Below, piece by piece: positions 56,507-64,000 of a stretch of 64,000 nt of DNA. The stretch's first letter is position 1; the number at the start of each line of letters is the position of its first letter. The stretch is from NCBI RefSeq assembly GCF_001882345.1, contig NZ_MINL01000001.1:3357852-3421851 (forward strand). Reading direction: 5' to 3'. The notes under the pieces are model-generated. The model did not search any database, was not told the DNA's origin, and saw only the letters and a list, made by a program, of their open reading frames with translations. The stretch comes from Halomonas sp. QHL1 (GTDB lineage: Bacteria; Pseudomonadota; Gammaproteobacteria; Pseudomonadales; Halomonadaceae). The position numbers and the translations under genes were made by a program.

Positions 56507-59500
56507 ATGACGGTTCCGTTCGTTCATTTACGTTTGCACAGTGAATATTCCCTGGTCGATGGCTTAGTGAAGCTCAAGTCGCTGGTCAGCACCACGGCTG
56601 AACGGGCGATGCCAGCGCTGGCCTTGACCGATGAAACCAACCTATTTGGCTTGGTGAAGTTCTACAAAGCCGCCCAAGGCGCGGGATTGAAGCCAATTAT
56701 TGGCAGCGACTTATGGCTGCAGAATCCCCATGACGAGTCGCACCCTTACCGGTTAACGCTGCTGGCGATGAACGATGTTGGCTATCGCAACCTGACCGAG
56801 TTGATCTCGAAAGGCTGGACGCACGGCCAGTGCCAGGGGAGGGCCATTCTCGATAAACAGTGGGTGCTGGAACAGAGCGAAGGCTTGATTGCGCTCTCCG
56901 GTGCACGGGAGGGTGAGATTGGCCGTCACCTGCTATCTGATAACGAACAAGACGCACGGGTGCTGCTCGAAGAGTGGCAGGCGGCATTTCCCGAGCGCTT
57001 TTATCTAGAGTTGGTTCGAACCGGGCGCCCGCTGGAAGAGGCTTGCGTTCACGCCAGCGTCAAGCTGGCCATTGAAACAGGCACTCCAGTGGTGGCGACC
57101 AATGACGTGCGCTTTCTGGAGCGCGAAGATGATTGGGCTCACGAGACCCGCGTCGCCATCGGTGAAGGTAAAGCGCTGGACGACCCGCGCCGCGAACGCC
57201 GCTATACCGAAGAGCAGTACTTAAAAAGCCCCGACGAGATGGCGGCGCTGTTTGCCGATATCCCCGAAGCGCTGGAAAACAGCGTGATGATCGCCGAGCG
57301 CTGCAGCGTGGACGTGCGCTTGGGCGAGATTTTCCTGCCCGAGTTCGGCATTCCTGAAGGCATGACCCAGGATGAGTTCTTCCGCAAGGTCTCCCATGAC
57401 GGTTTAACCGAGCGGTTGGATTTTCTGTTTCCCGCTGAACGCTATCCTCGCGACAGCGAAGAGTACCAGGTGATCGACCAGCGCTACCGCGACCGGCTGG
57501 AGTTCGAGCTCAACGTTATTATCCAGATGGGCTTCCCCGGCTACTTCCTGATCGTGATGGACTTTATCCAGTGGGCCAAGGACAACAGCGTGCCGGTAGG
57601 CCCGGGGCGTGGTTCCGGTGCTGGTTCGCTGGTGGCCTACGCGCAAAAGATCACCGATCTGGATCCGATTGGCTACGACCTGCTGTTCGAGCGCTTTCTT
57701 AACCCTGAGCGTGTCTCCATGCCCGACTTTGACGTCGACTTCTGCATGGAGAAGCGCGACAAGGTGATCGAGTACGTGGCCGAGCGCTACGGGCGCAATG
57801 CGGTATCCCAGATTGTCACCTTTGGCACCATGGCTGCCAAGGCCGTAGTACGTGACGTCGCCCGTGCCCAAGGCCGCCCTTACTCGCTGGGGGACAAGCT
57901 CTCCAAGCTGATTCCCTTTGAAGTGGGGATGACCCTGGCCAAGGCGATTGAGCAGGAACCCGCGCTCAAAGAGTTTATCGGCAACGATGAAGAGGCCGAA
58001 GAGATCTGGGAGATGGCGCTCAAGCTTGAGGGCACCACCCGGGGTACTGGTAAGCACGCAGGCGGCGTGGTCATCGCGCCGACCAAACTGACTGACTTCT
58101 CGCCGCTGTTATGCGATGAAGATGGCTCAGGTCTGGTGGTCCAATTTGATAAAAACGATATCGAAGAGGCGGGGCTGGTCAAGTTTGACTTCCTGGGTCT
58201 ACGCACGCTGACGATTATCGACTGGGCGCTGGAGATGGTCGATAAGGTGCGCAGCGTTAATGGCCAGGGGCCGCTCAAGATCGAGAGCATTCCGCTGGAC
58301 GACGCGCCGACCTTTGAGATGCTAAAACGCGCCGAAACCACGGCGGTCTTCCAGCTTGAATCCCGCGGCATGAAGGAGCTGATCAAGCGTCTGCTGCCCG
58401 ACTCACTGGACGACATGATCGCCCTGGTGGCGCTGTTCCGCCCTGGCCCGCTGCAGTCGGGCATGGTTGACGATTTTATCAACCGTAAACACGGCCGAGC
58501 CGAAGTCTCTTATCCACACCCGGATTACCAGCACGAGCTGTTGAAACCAGTGCTGGCGCCTACCTACGGCATTATCCTCTACCAAGAGCAGGTCATGCAG
58601 ATTGCTCAGGTAATGGCAGGCTACAGTCTCGGTCAGGCCGATATGCTGCGCCGGGCCATGGGTAAGAAAAAGCCCGAAGAGATGGCCAAGCAGCGTGACG
58701 GCTTTATGGAGGGTTGTGCCGCCAACGGTATCGATAAAGACTTGGCCGGTAACATCTTTGATCTGGTAGAAAAATTCGCCGGTTACGGTTTTAACAAATC
58801 GCACTCGGCCGCCTATGCGCTAGTTTCTTACCAAACCGCGTGGCTGAAAGCCCACTATCCGGGGCCCTTTATGGCCGCGGTTATGTCCACGGAAATGGAC
58901 AACCTGGATAAAGTGGTACCGCTGATTGAGGAGTGTCGCAACCTCAAGCTCACAGTGACCCCGCCGAACGTTAACGTCGGTGGCTATAAATTCACCGTCG
59001 ATACCGATGCTCGTGTGGTTTACGGCCTGGGCGCGATTCGTGGCGTGGGCGAAGGACCGATTGGCGCCATTGTCGAAGCCCGTGAGGCAGACGGCCCGTT
59101 TAAGGAGATCTTCGACTTCTGCCGTCGCATGGACCCCAAGCGGATGAATAAGCGCACCCTGGAAGCACTGATTCGTTCCGGCGCGCTGGATACCATCGGT
59201 CCCAACCGCGCAGTGCTATTCGCTGCCATGGAAGACGCACTGAAAGCCGCCGCCCAGAACCATACCAATCAAAACCTGGGTATGCTGGACATGTTCGGTG
59301 ATGCTTTCGTCGAGAGCGACGACAGCGAGAATGATGTTTACGCGGAGTACATCAACGCCCGTGAGTGGACTGATCGCGAGCGCCTCTCCGGGGAGAAAGA
59401 CACCCTAGGGCTTTACCTGACGGGTCACCCGATCGACGAGTACGAGCGCGAATTAAAGCGCTTTGTGTCGACGCGGATCAGCGATTTAAAACCCTCACGC

Positions 59501-60013
59501 GACCCCCAGCGCGTTGCTGGCCTAGTGGTCGGCGTGCGCACCATGAAGTCCAAGCGTGGTGATACCATGGCGTTTATTACCCTGGACGACCGCACTGGGC
59601 GTATTGAAGCCTCGCTGTTTGGGGAGTTATTCGAGCAGCTACGCGGTCAGATTGAGGCCGATCAAGTGCTCATCGTAGAGGGCGAAGTCTCCAGCGATGA
59701 ATTCTCTGGTGGCCTGCGCCTGCGCGGTAAAGACGTTACGCCGATGGTGACGGCACGTATTCGCTACGGCCAAGCGGTGGAGCTGGCGCTGGACGCGGGG
59801 CAGATCAATGGTCGCTTAATTGAAACCCTGCGCGACAGCCTGACGCCGTATCGCGATCAAGAGGGCTTACCGGTGCGCCTGCAGTATCGACACCCGGCAG
59901 CCGTCGCGTGGTTGGAACTCGCCGATGAGTGGAAAGTCGCACCGAGCGACGATTTGCTGCTGGCGTTGAGGGATGTCCAGGGCCAGACAGGCGTTCAGCT
60001 ACGTTATCGTTAA
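56507..60013 (+). CDS. dnaE: DNA polymerase III alpha subunit
   Basis: Replicative polymerase subunit, 1168 residues. An N-terminal PHP domain (FVHLRLHSEYSLVDGLVKLK) is followed by the C-family polymerase core with catalytic aspartates in MPDFDVDFCMEKRD. The fingers and helix-hairpin-helix region (KFAGYGFNKSHSAAYALVSYQTAW) come next, then an OB domain (RVAGLVVGVRTMKSKRGDTMAFITLDD) and a C-terminal tau-binding part. Full length, as in E. coli (1160). It follows rnhB after 38 bases. Confidence 0.97.
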   Translation: MTVPFVHLRLHSEYSLVDGLVKLKSLVSTTAERAMPALALTDETNLFGLVKFYKAAQGAGLKPIIGSDLWLQNPHDESHPYRLTLLAMNDVGYRNLTELISKGWTHGQCQGRAILDKQWVLEQSEGLIALSGAREGEIGRHLLSDNEQDARVLLEEWQAAFPERFYLELVRTGRPLEEACVHASVKLAIETGTPVVATNDVRFLEREDDWAHETRVAIGEGKALDDPRRERRYTEEQYLKSPDEMAALFADIPEALENSVMIAERCSVDVRLGEIFLPEFGIPEGMTQDEFFRKVSHDGLTERLDFLFPAERYPRDSEEYQVIDQRYRDRLEFELNVIIQMGFPGYFLIVMDFIQWAKDNSVPVGPGRGSGAGSLVAYAQKITDLDPIGYDLLFERFLNPERVSMPDFDVDFCMEKRDKVIEYVAERYGRNAVSQIVTFGTMAAKAVVRDVARAQGRPYSLGDKLSKLIPFEVGMTLAKAIEQEPALKEFIGNDEEAEEIWEMALKLEGTTRGTGKHAGGVVIAPTKLTDFSPLLCDEDGSGLVVQFDKNDIEEAGLVKFDFLGLRTLTIIDWALEMVDKVRSVNGQGPLKIESIPLDDAPTFEMLKRAETTAVFQLESRGMKELIKRLLPDSLDDMIALVALFRPGPLQSGMVDDFINRKHGRAEVSYPHPDYQHELLKPVLAPTYGIILYQEQVMQIAQVMAGYSLGQADMLRRAMGKKKPEEMAKQRDGFMEGCAANGIDKDLAGNIFDLVEKFAGYGFNKSHSAAYALVSYQTAWLKAHYPGPFMAAVMSTEMDNLDKVVPLIEECRNLKLTVTPPNVNVGGYKFTVDTDARVVYGLGAIRGVGEGPIGAIVEAREADGPFKEIFDFCRRMDPKRMNKRTLEALIRSGALDTIGPNRAVLFAAMEDALKAAAQNHTNQNLGMLDMFGDAFVESDDSENDVYAEYINAREWTDRERLSGEKDTLGLYLTGHPIDEYERELKRFVSTRISDLKPSRDPQRVAGLVVGVRTMKSKRGDTMAFITLDDRTGRIEASLFGELFEQLRGQIEADQVLIVEGEVSSDEFSGGLRLRGKDVTPMVTARIRYGQAVELALDAGQINGRLIETLRDSLTPYRDQEGLPVRLQYRHPAAVAWLELADEWKVAPSDDLLLALRDVQGQTGVQLRYR

Positions 60014-60131
60014 AAGTATCGTCAACGGGTAAACGGGCGAGCACCCACCTTGCGCAGCAGGGTCAGGGTGCGATAATGCTCTTTATACTCTTTAAACACA
60101 TATGCATGCTTATTTTGACCAGGCAGAGCCG

Positions 60132-61088
60132 ATGAATCCTAATTATCTCGATTTTGAACAGCCCATTGCCGAACTCCAGGCAAAAATTGAAGAGCTGCGT
60201 TTGGTCAGCTCTGATAGCCAAGTGAACCTTTCCGACGAGATCTCTCGACTGGAAGAGAAAAGCCGTAAGCTGACGGAATCGATCTTCAAGGATTTGACTC
60301 CCTGGCAGGTTTCTCAGATATCTCGACACCCCCAGCGGCCCTATACGCTGGACTACCTCGAACACATCTTCACCGACTTTGACGAATTACACGGCGATCG
60401 AAATTTCGCCGATGATGCCGCGCTAGTCGGTGGCATTGCACGACTGAACGATGCGCCGGTGATGGTGATTGGTCATCAAAAAGGCCGCGATGTAAAAGAG
60501 AAAGTACGTCGTAACTTCGGTATGCCGCGCCCAGAAGGCTACCGCAAAGCGTGCCGTCTAATGGAAATGGCCGAGCGCTTTAAGATGCCGATCCTGACCT
60601 TTATCGATACGCCTGGGGCTTATCCTGGTATCGACGCGGAAGAGCGCGGCCAGTCTGAAGCGATTGCCTATAATTTGGCCGTTATGTCGCGACTGAAAAC
60701 GCCAATTATCTCCACTGTGGTAGGTGAAGGCGGCTCCGGTGGCGCACTCGCCATTGGCGTATGCGATGAACTGCAAATGCTGCAGTACTCCACTTACTCG
60801 GTGATCTCGCCTGAAGGCTGCGCCTCGATTCTGTGGAAGAGCGCCACCAAAGCCTCGGACGCCGCTCAGGCCATGGGGATTACCGCTGAACGCCTAAAAG
60901 AGCTGGGTTTTGTCGATTCACTGATCAAGGAGCCGCTTGGTGGTTCTCACCGCCACCCGCTCACCACCGCTGAACGGGTCAAAGAGGCGCTTACCGGCAG
61001 CCTGGAGCGTTTGCAGGCGATGGACACCGACGCGCTGCTAGAGCGTCGCTATAAGCGTTTAATGAGCTATGGCGCCCCAGCCGCTTAA
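60132..61088 (+). CDS. accA: Acetyl-CoA carboxylase carboxyltransferase alpha subunit
   Basis: Together with AccD transfers CO2 from carboxybiotin to acetyl-CoA, the committed step of fatty acid synthesis. The 318 residues start [44 protein letters not shown] and the oxyanion-hole glycines in [13 protein letters not shown] are present. The ATG at 60132 is preferred over the longer frame to 60102. dnaE-accA order is conserved. It overlaps tilS by 20 bases. Confidence 0.96.
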   Translation: MNPNYLDFEQPIAELQAKIEELRLVSSDSQVNLSDEISRLEEKSRKLTESIFKDLTPWQVSQISRHPQRPYTLDYLEHIFTDFDELHGDRNFADDAALVGGIARLNDAPVMVIGHQKGRDVKEKVRRNFGMPRPEGYRKACRLMEMAERFKMPILTFIDTPGAYPGIDAEERGQSEAIAYNLAVMSRLKTPIISTVVGEGGSGGALAIGVCDELQMLQYSTYSVISPEGCASILWKSATKASDAAQAMGITAERLKELGFVDSLIKEPLGGSHRHPLTTAERVKEALTGSLERLQAMDTDALLERRYKRLMSYGAPAA

Positions 61089-62367
61089 TTTGCTGCAAGC
61101 CTTACTCAACGACGCCCTGGCGGAAACCCCGCCGGGGCGCTCTATTTGGGTGGCACTCTCGGGCGGTTTAGACTCCTGCCTGCTGCTCGCGTTAGCCGCA
61201 CAGGTCTGCGAACAAGCAGACCGTCGCTTGCAGGTAATCCACATTAACCACGGTCTGCAGTCGGCAGCGCAGGCATTCGAAGCGAACTGCCGAGATATGT
61301 GCGTGCGTTTAAACTTAACGCTGACAGTGGTCAATGTGACGGTAGATGCCCAGGGCGAAGGTATCGAAGGCGCCGCCCGCAACGCCCGCTACGAGGCCTT
61401 CTTCGCGACCGTTCCTGCGGGTGACACCCTTTGGCTGGCCCAGCATCAGGACGATCAGGCGGAAACCTTTCTGCTCGCCGCTCTGCGCGGCAGCGGACTA
61501 CGTGGCCTGGCCGGTATGCCCTATCGCCGGGACGCTCAGAGTATCTCTCTGGTGCGCCCCTGGCTCACCGTGCGCCGAGCGGAACTTGAAGCTGCGGCTA
61601 GGCTGCTTGAGTTGCGCTGGTGTGAAGACCCTACCAATCAAGATATTCGCTTTGATCGCAACCGCTTGCGGCACCGGCTACTACCCGCTATTCGCGAGCG
61701 CTGGCCGACGGCAGAGACGGCGCTGGCGAATAGCGCTGTCCATGCCAGTGAAGCAGATGCAGTGCTTAGTGAGTATTTAGCTGCGGAGCTAACGGAGCTC
61801 TTTACCGGAGAAGGGCAGGTAGATGCAAGCGCGCTTAGTCAGCGCTCCCGCCCCCGTCAGCGGCTGCTGGTGCGCACTCTTTGCCAGCAGCAAGGATTGC
61901 CAACGCCGCCGCAGAAGCGTTTAGAGAGCCTTCTAGATCAACTGACAGCCAAAGCCGATGCCGAGGTGTGCGTTGAGTGGCCGGGTGCGCAGGCGCGCCT
62001 ATGGCGCCAGCGGCTCTATCTGCTTAAGCCCCTTGAACCGCTACCGACTTGGGAAGTTAGCTGGGATGGTCAAACGCCGCTGGAGACGCCCATTGGGCCG
62101 TTAGGCTGGCAAGTGGCATTATCTCAACCGCACTCTCAACTATTGAGGGCGAGCTGGCGACAAGGTGGGGAGGTTATTCAATTGCCCAAACGAGGGCGGC
62201 GCGATCTCAAAAGGTTGCTACAAGAGGCAGATATGCCGCCCTGGGAACGCGAGCGGCTGGTGGTCATCTTGCTGGATGAGGCGTGCATTGGGGTGATTTG
62301 CCCCCCTGCTCAGCTGCTATGGCAGGCAGAGGGCGTTCGCTTTACCCGTCTAACTTCGCCTGCTTAA
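61069..62367 (+). CDS. tilS: tRNA(Ile)-lysidine synthase
   Basis: Converts C34 of tRNA-Ile(CAU) to lysidine so that it reads AUA codons. The 432 residues have the PP-loop ATPase motif SGGLDS ([17 protein letters not shown], residues 29-34), the INHGLQ and [11 protein letters not shown] motifs, [11 protein letters not shown], and the tRNA-binding C-terminal domains. Its start overlaps accA by 20 bases and its end overlaps the converging ppx by 26 bases. Confidence 0.95.
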   Translation: MAPQPLNLLQALLNDALAETPPGRSIWVALSGGLDSCLLLALAAQVCEQADRRLQVIHINHGLQSAAQAFEANCRDMCVRLNLTLTVVNVTVDAQGEGIEGAARNARYEAFFATVPAGDTLWLAQHQDDQAETFLLAALRGSGLRGLAGMPYRRDAQSISLVRPWLTVRRAELEAAARLLELRWCEDPTNQDIRFDRNRLRHRLLPAIRERWPTAETALANSAVHASEADAVLSEYLAAELTELFTGEGQVDASALSQRSRPRQRLLVRTLCQQQGLPTPPQKRLESLLDQLTAKADAEVCVEWPGAQARLWRQRLYLLKPLEPLPTWEVSWDGQTPLETPIGPLGWQVALSQPHSQLLRASWRQGGEVIQLPKRGRRDLKRLLQEADMPPWERERLVVILLDEACIGVICPPAQLLWQAEGVRFTRLTSPA

Positions 62368-63901
62368 TGACCAGCTTAAAACCGGCGGCTTCCATAAACG
62401 CCTGCTCCTGCTCCAAGTCAGTACTCAGTAGGGTAGGTTCATCATTGGCAGGCAGAGTGATCGTCAGGCTATCGCTGTCGGCGCTTATTTCCGGTAGCGG
62501 TGGGGCGGTTTCTGGGCGCGAATGGTTGAGCAGTACGGCTAAACGCAACAACCGTGCGAGCTTCTGGGTGATCGACTGCTGCGCGTTGGGCAGGCTCTGC
62601 CACTCTTTGAGCGGAAATTTGCGCCGATGGGCGCGCACTAAAAACGCCAATTGACGCTGTTCAGGGCGTGAAAAGCCAGCAAGGTCGGAGTGCTCAAGCA
62701 AGTAGGCACCGTGGCGATGAAACTGGCTGTGGGAGATCGCCAGGCCGATTTCGTGCACGTGGCTGGCCCATTGCAAATAGCGTCCTTGATCAAGGTTTAG
62801 CGACCAGTCATGGCGCACCTGATTAAACAAGCGCTCGGCAGTGTCGGCAACGTTAACCCCTTGGCGGGTATCGACATCGTACGTGCGCTGCAGCGACTCC
62901 AGGCTTTTCGAGCGTGAGTCTTCCGCGGTATTGCGCCCGGCCATGTCGTAGAGAACGCCTTCGCGCAGAGCACCATCGGCAAAGCGCATCTGGGTTAAAT
63001 CAAAGGCTTCAAAGATCGCGCCAAGGATGGCAATACCCGCCGGGAAGACTTTAGCGCGGTCGGCTTTTAGGCCATCAAGCACGACTTTATCCAGCTGCTT
63101 GCACTTTAGCAGCCGTTCGCGCAGTTTCTTCAAACCGCCACGGGTGATCACACCTTCGTGGGGCGTATCGCCGTGAGCATACAGCACGCTGGCGGCGGCC
63201 TTGATCGTACCGCTTGAACCGACGGGGTCATCCCAGCCCAGGCGCTGGTAAGGACGCTGAATATTGGCAAGCTCCGAAAGGGCGGCTAGCTCGGCGCGGC
63301 GCATACGTTTTTCGTTTAACTCGCCGTCGGGGAAGAAGCGTCGGGAAAAGGTCACGCAGCCCATACGCAGGCTTTCCAGCGCTTTGGGCTCAAAGGCTTC
63401 GCCAATGATAAATTCGGTTGAACCGCCGCCAATATCGACGATTAAGCGGCGGCCATTTTCGGCCAGCGCGTGGGCGGCGCCTAAATAAATCAGCCGGGCC
63501 TCTTCGCGTCCAGCAATAATTTCGATGGCGTGACCTAATTGAGCCTCGGCGCGTTCGATAAAAGCTTGGCTATTATCGGCATCGCGCAGCGCGTTAGTGC
63601 CGACAATGCGCAAATTGGCATCGGTAATGTCGTTTAAAAACGGCGCAAAGCGGCCCAGGCAGTCCAATGCGCGCTGCATTGCCTCTTCGCTGAGCTGGCC
63701 GTCATCGTCTAATCCCGCGGCTAGCTGCACCTTTTCACCTAAGCGAGCAACTACCTGGAGGCGTTCATGCTGGTAGTTGGCCACCAGTAGGTGAAAGCTG
63801 TTAGAACCCAGGTCTATGGCGGCGAAGCGCTGCGGTGCACCGCTGTCTGCCTCCGCGGCAGAGGTGGCAATGGGGAGCGAAATATCCGTGGGCATGAGCA
63901 T
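62342..63901 (-). CDS. ppx: Exopolyphosphatase
   Basis: Processively releases phosphate from the ends of polyphosphate. The 519-residue Ppx/GppA-family protein has the actin-like ATPase-fold core: phosphate-binding FAAIDLGSNSFHLLVANY, the catalytic glutamate region AGREEARLIYLGAAH, and VDIGGGSTEFIIG. A C-terminal HD-like domain (WASHVHEIGLAISHSQFHRHGAYLL) follows. The length and C-terminal extension favour Ppx over GppA. Two in-frame ATGs (63901 and 63895) are possible. No ppk is next to it in the window. Confidence 0.93.
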   Translation of the reverse strand: MLMPTDISLPIATSAAEADSGAPQRFAAIDLGSNSFHLLVANYQHERLQVVARLGEKVQLAAGLDDDGQLSEEAMQRALDCLGRFAPFLNDITDANLRIVGTNALRDADNSQAFIERAEAQLGHAIEIIAGREEARLIYLGAAHALAENGRRLIVDIGGGSTEFIIGEAFEPKALESLRMGCVTFSRRFFPDGELNEKRMRRAELAALSELANIQRPYQRLGWDDPVGSSGTIKAAASVLYAHGDTPHEGVITRGGLKKLRERLLKCKQLDKVVLDGLKADRAKVFPAGIAILGAIFEAFDLTQMRFADGALREGVLYDMAGRNTAEDSRSKSLESLQRTYDVDTRQGVNVADTAERLFNQVRHDWSLNLDQGRYLQWASHVHEIGLAISHSQFHRHGAYLLEHSDLAGFSRPEQRQLAFLVRAHRRKFPLKEWQSLPNAQQSITQKLARLLRLAVLLNHSRPETAPPLPEISADSDSLTITLPANDEPTLLSTDLEQEQAFMEAAGFKLVIKQAKLDG

Positions 63902-64000
63902 TCCTTCGTATTGGCTGTGCCAAGGTTGCGGTGGCCTTTATCTATTGTCAATTGCCAAAGGCTTGCGTTTGTCGCGGCGCTTGACTACCATCGAGCTACT
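63902..64000. other. Window edge upstream of ppx
   Basis: No gene is visible in the last 99 bases. TTGACT at about 63981-63986 on the plus strand could be a -35 box for a divergent gene outside the window, but nothing further can be shown. Confidence 0.4.

Noticed and set aside
57404-58057. 217-codon minus-strand frame opposite dnaE
   Set aside because: Shadow of the polymerase core; no ribosome binding site or recognisable domain.

Overview
The window is a stretch of core chromosome from a gammaproteobacterium. Gene order (lysS, bolA, ftsYEX-rpoH, the map/rpsB-to-accA megacluster, dapC-dapD-dapE beside glnD), a moderately high G+C content and protein similarity as I recall it point to the Oceanospirillales, most likely Halomonas or a close relative. 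This is a judgement from memory, not a database result. No rRNA, tRNA, CRISPR array, prophage, insertion sequence or integrase is visible, and every recognised gene is intact.

Layout. 1-4.6 kb: hom-thrC (threonine synthesis) and recJ. 4.6-8.4 kb: a YitT-type membrane protein, converging on a copper-efflux operon (merR regulator, copA, and a 23-residue membrane microprotein) with a classical MerR promoter. 8.6-13.2 kb: a FadL-type porin, prfB with its programmed +1 frameshift, lysS and a small acidic protein. 13.4-16.8 kb: a DHA2 drug exporter, then bolA, a large divergent DNA polymerase III psi subunit and rimI as an overlapping set, then zapB. 16.9-22.3 kb: rsmD divergent from ftsY-ftsE-ftsX, then rpoH, with slmA converging on it. 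22.3-26.6 kb: argB, algC, dut and coaBC on the minus strand, divergent from radC. 27.7-31 kb: rpmB-rpmG, mutM, an rlmI-like methyltransferase and a hotdog thioesterase. 31.1-33.2 kb: alanine dehydrogenase, slyX and a membrane-anchored cold-shock-domain protein. 33.2-41.2 kb, minus strand: a hypothetical, dapE, dapD, an ArsC-like reductase, dapC, glnD and map. 41.5-62.4 kb, plus strand: rpsB, tsf, pyrH, frr, uppS, cdsA, dxr, rseP, bamA, skp, lpxD, fabZ, lpxA, lpxB, rnhB, dnaE, accA, tilS. 62.3-63.9 kb: ppx, converging on tilS.

How the genes work together. The large plus-strand cluster links translation (S2, EF-Ts, RRF), precursor supply (UMP, undecaprenyl diphosphate, CDP-diacylglycerol, MEP isoprenoids) and outer-membrane construction (RseP, BamA, Skp, lipid A genes) with fatty-acid initiation and replication. 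The dap genes make meso-diaminopimelate and lysine for the wall. ftsYEX, zapB and slmA concern division and membrane targeting.

No large undescribed system was found. The most interesting items are small: the microprotein behind copA, the unusual cysteine pattern of its MerR regulator, the divergent psi subunit, the membrane-tethered cold-shock protein, an (EP)12 hexanucleotide tract in ftsY, a roughly 110-bp imperfect palindrome between glnD and dapC, and a paired AAGACA-type repeat found in two intergenic regions.
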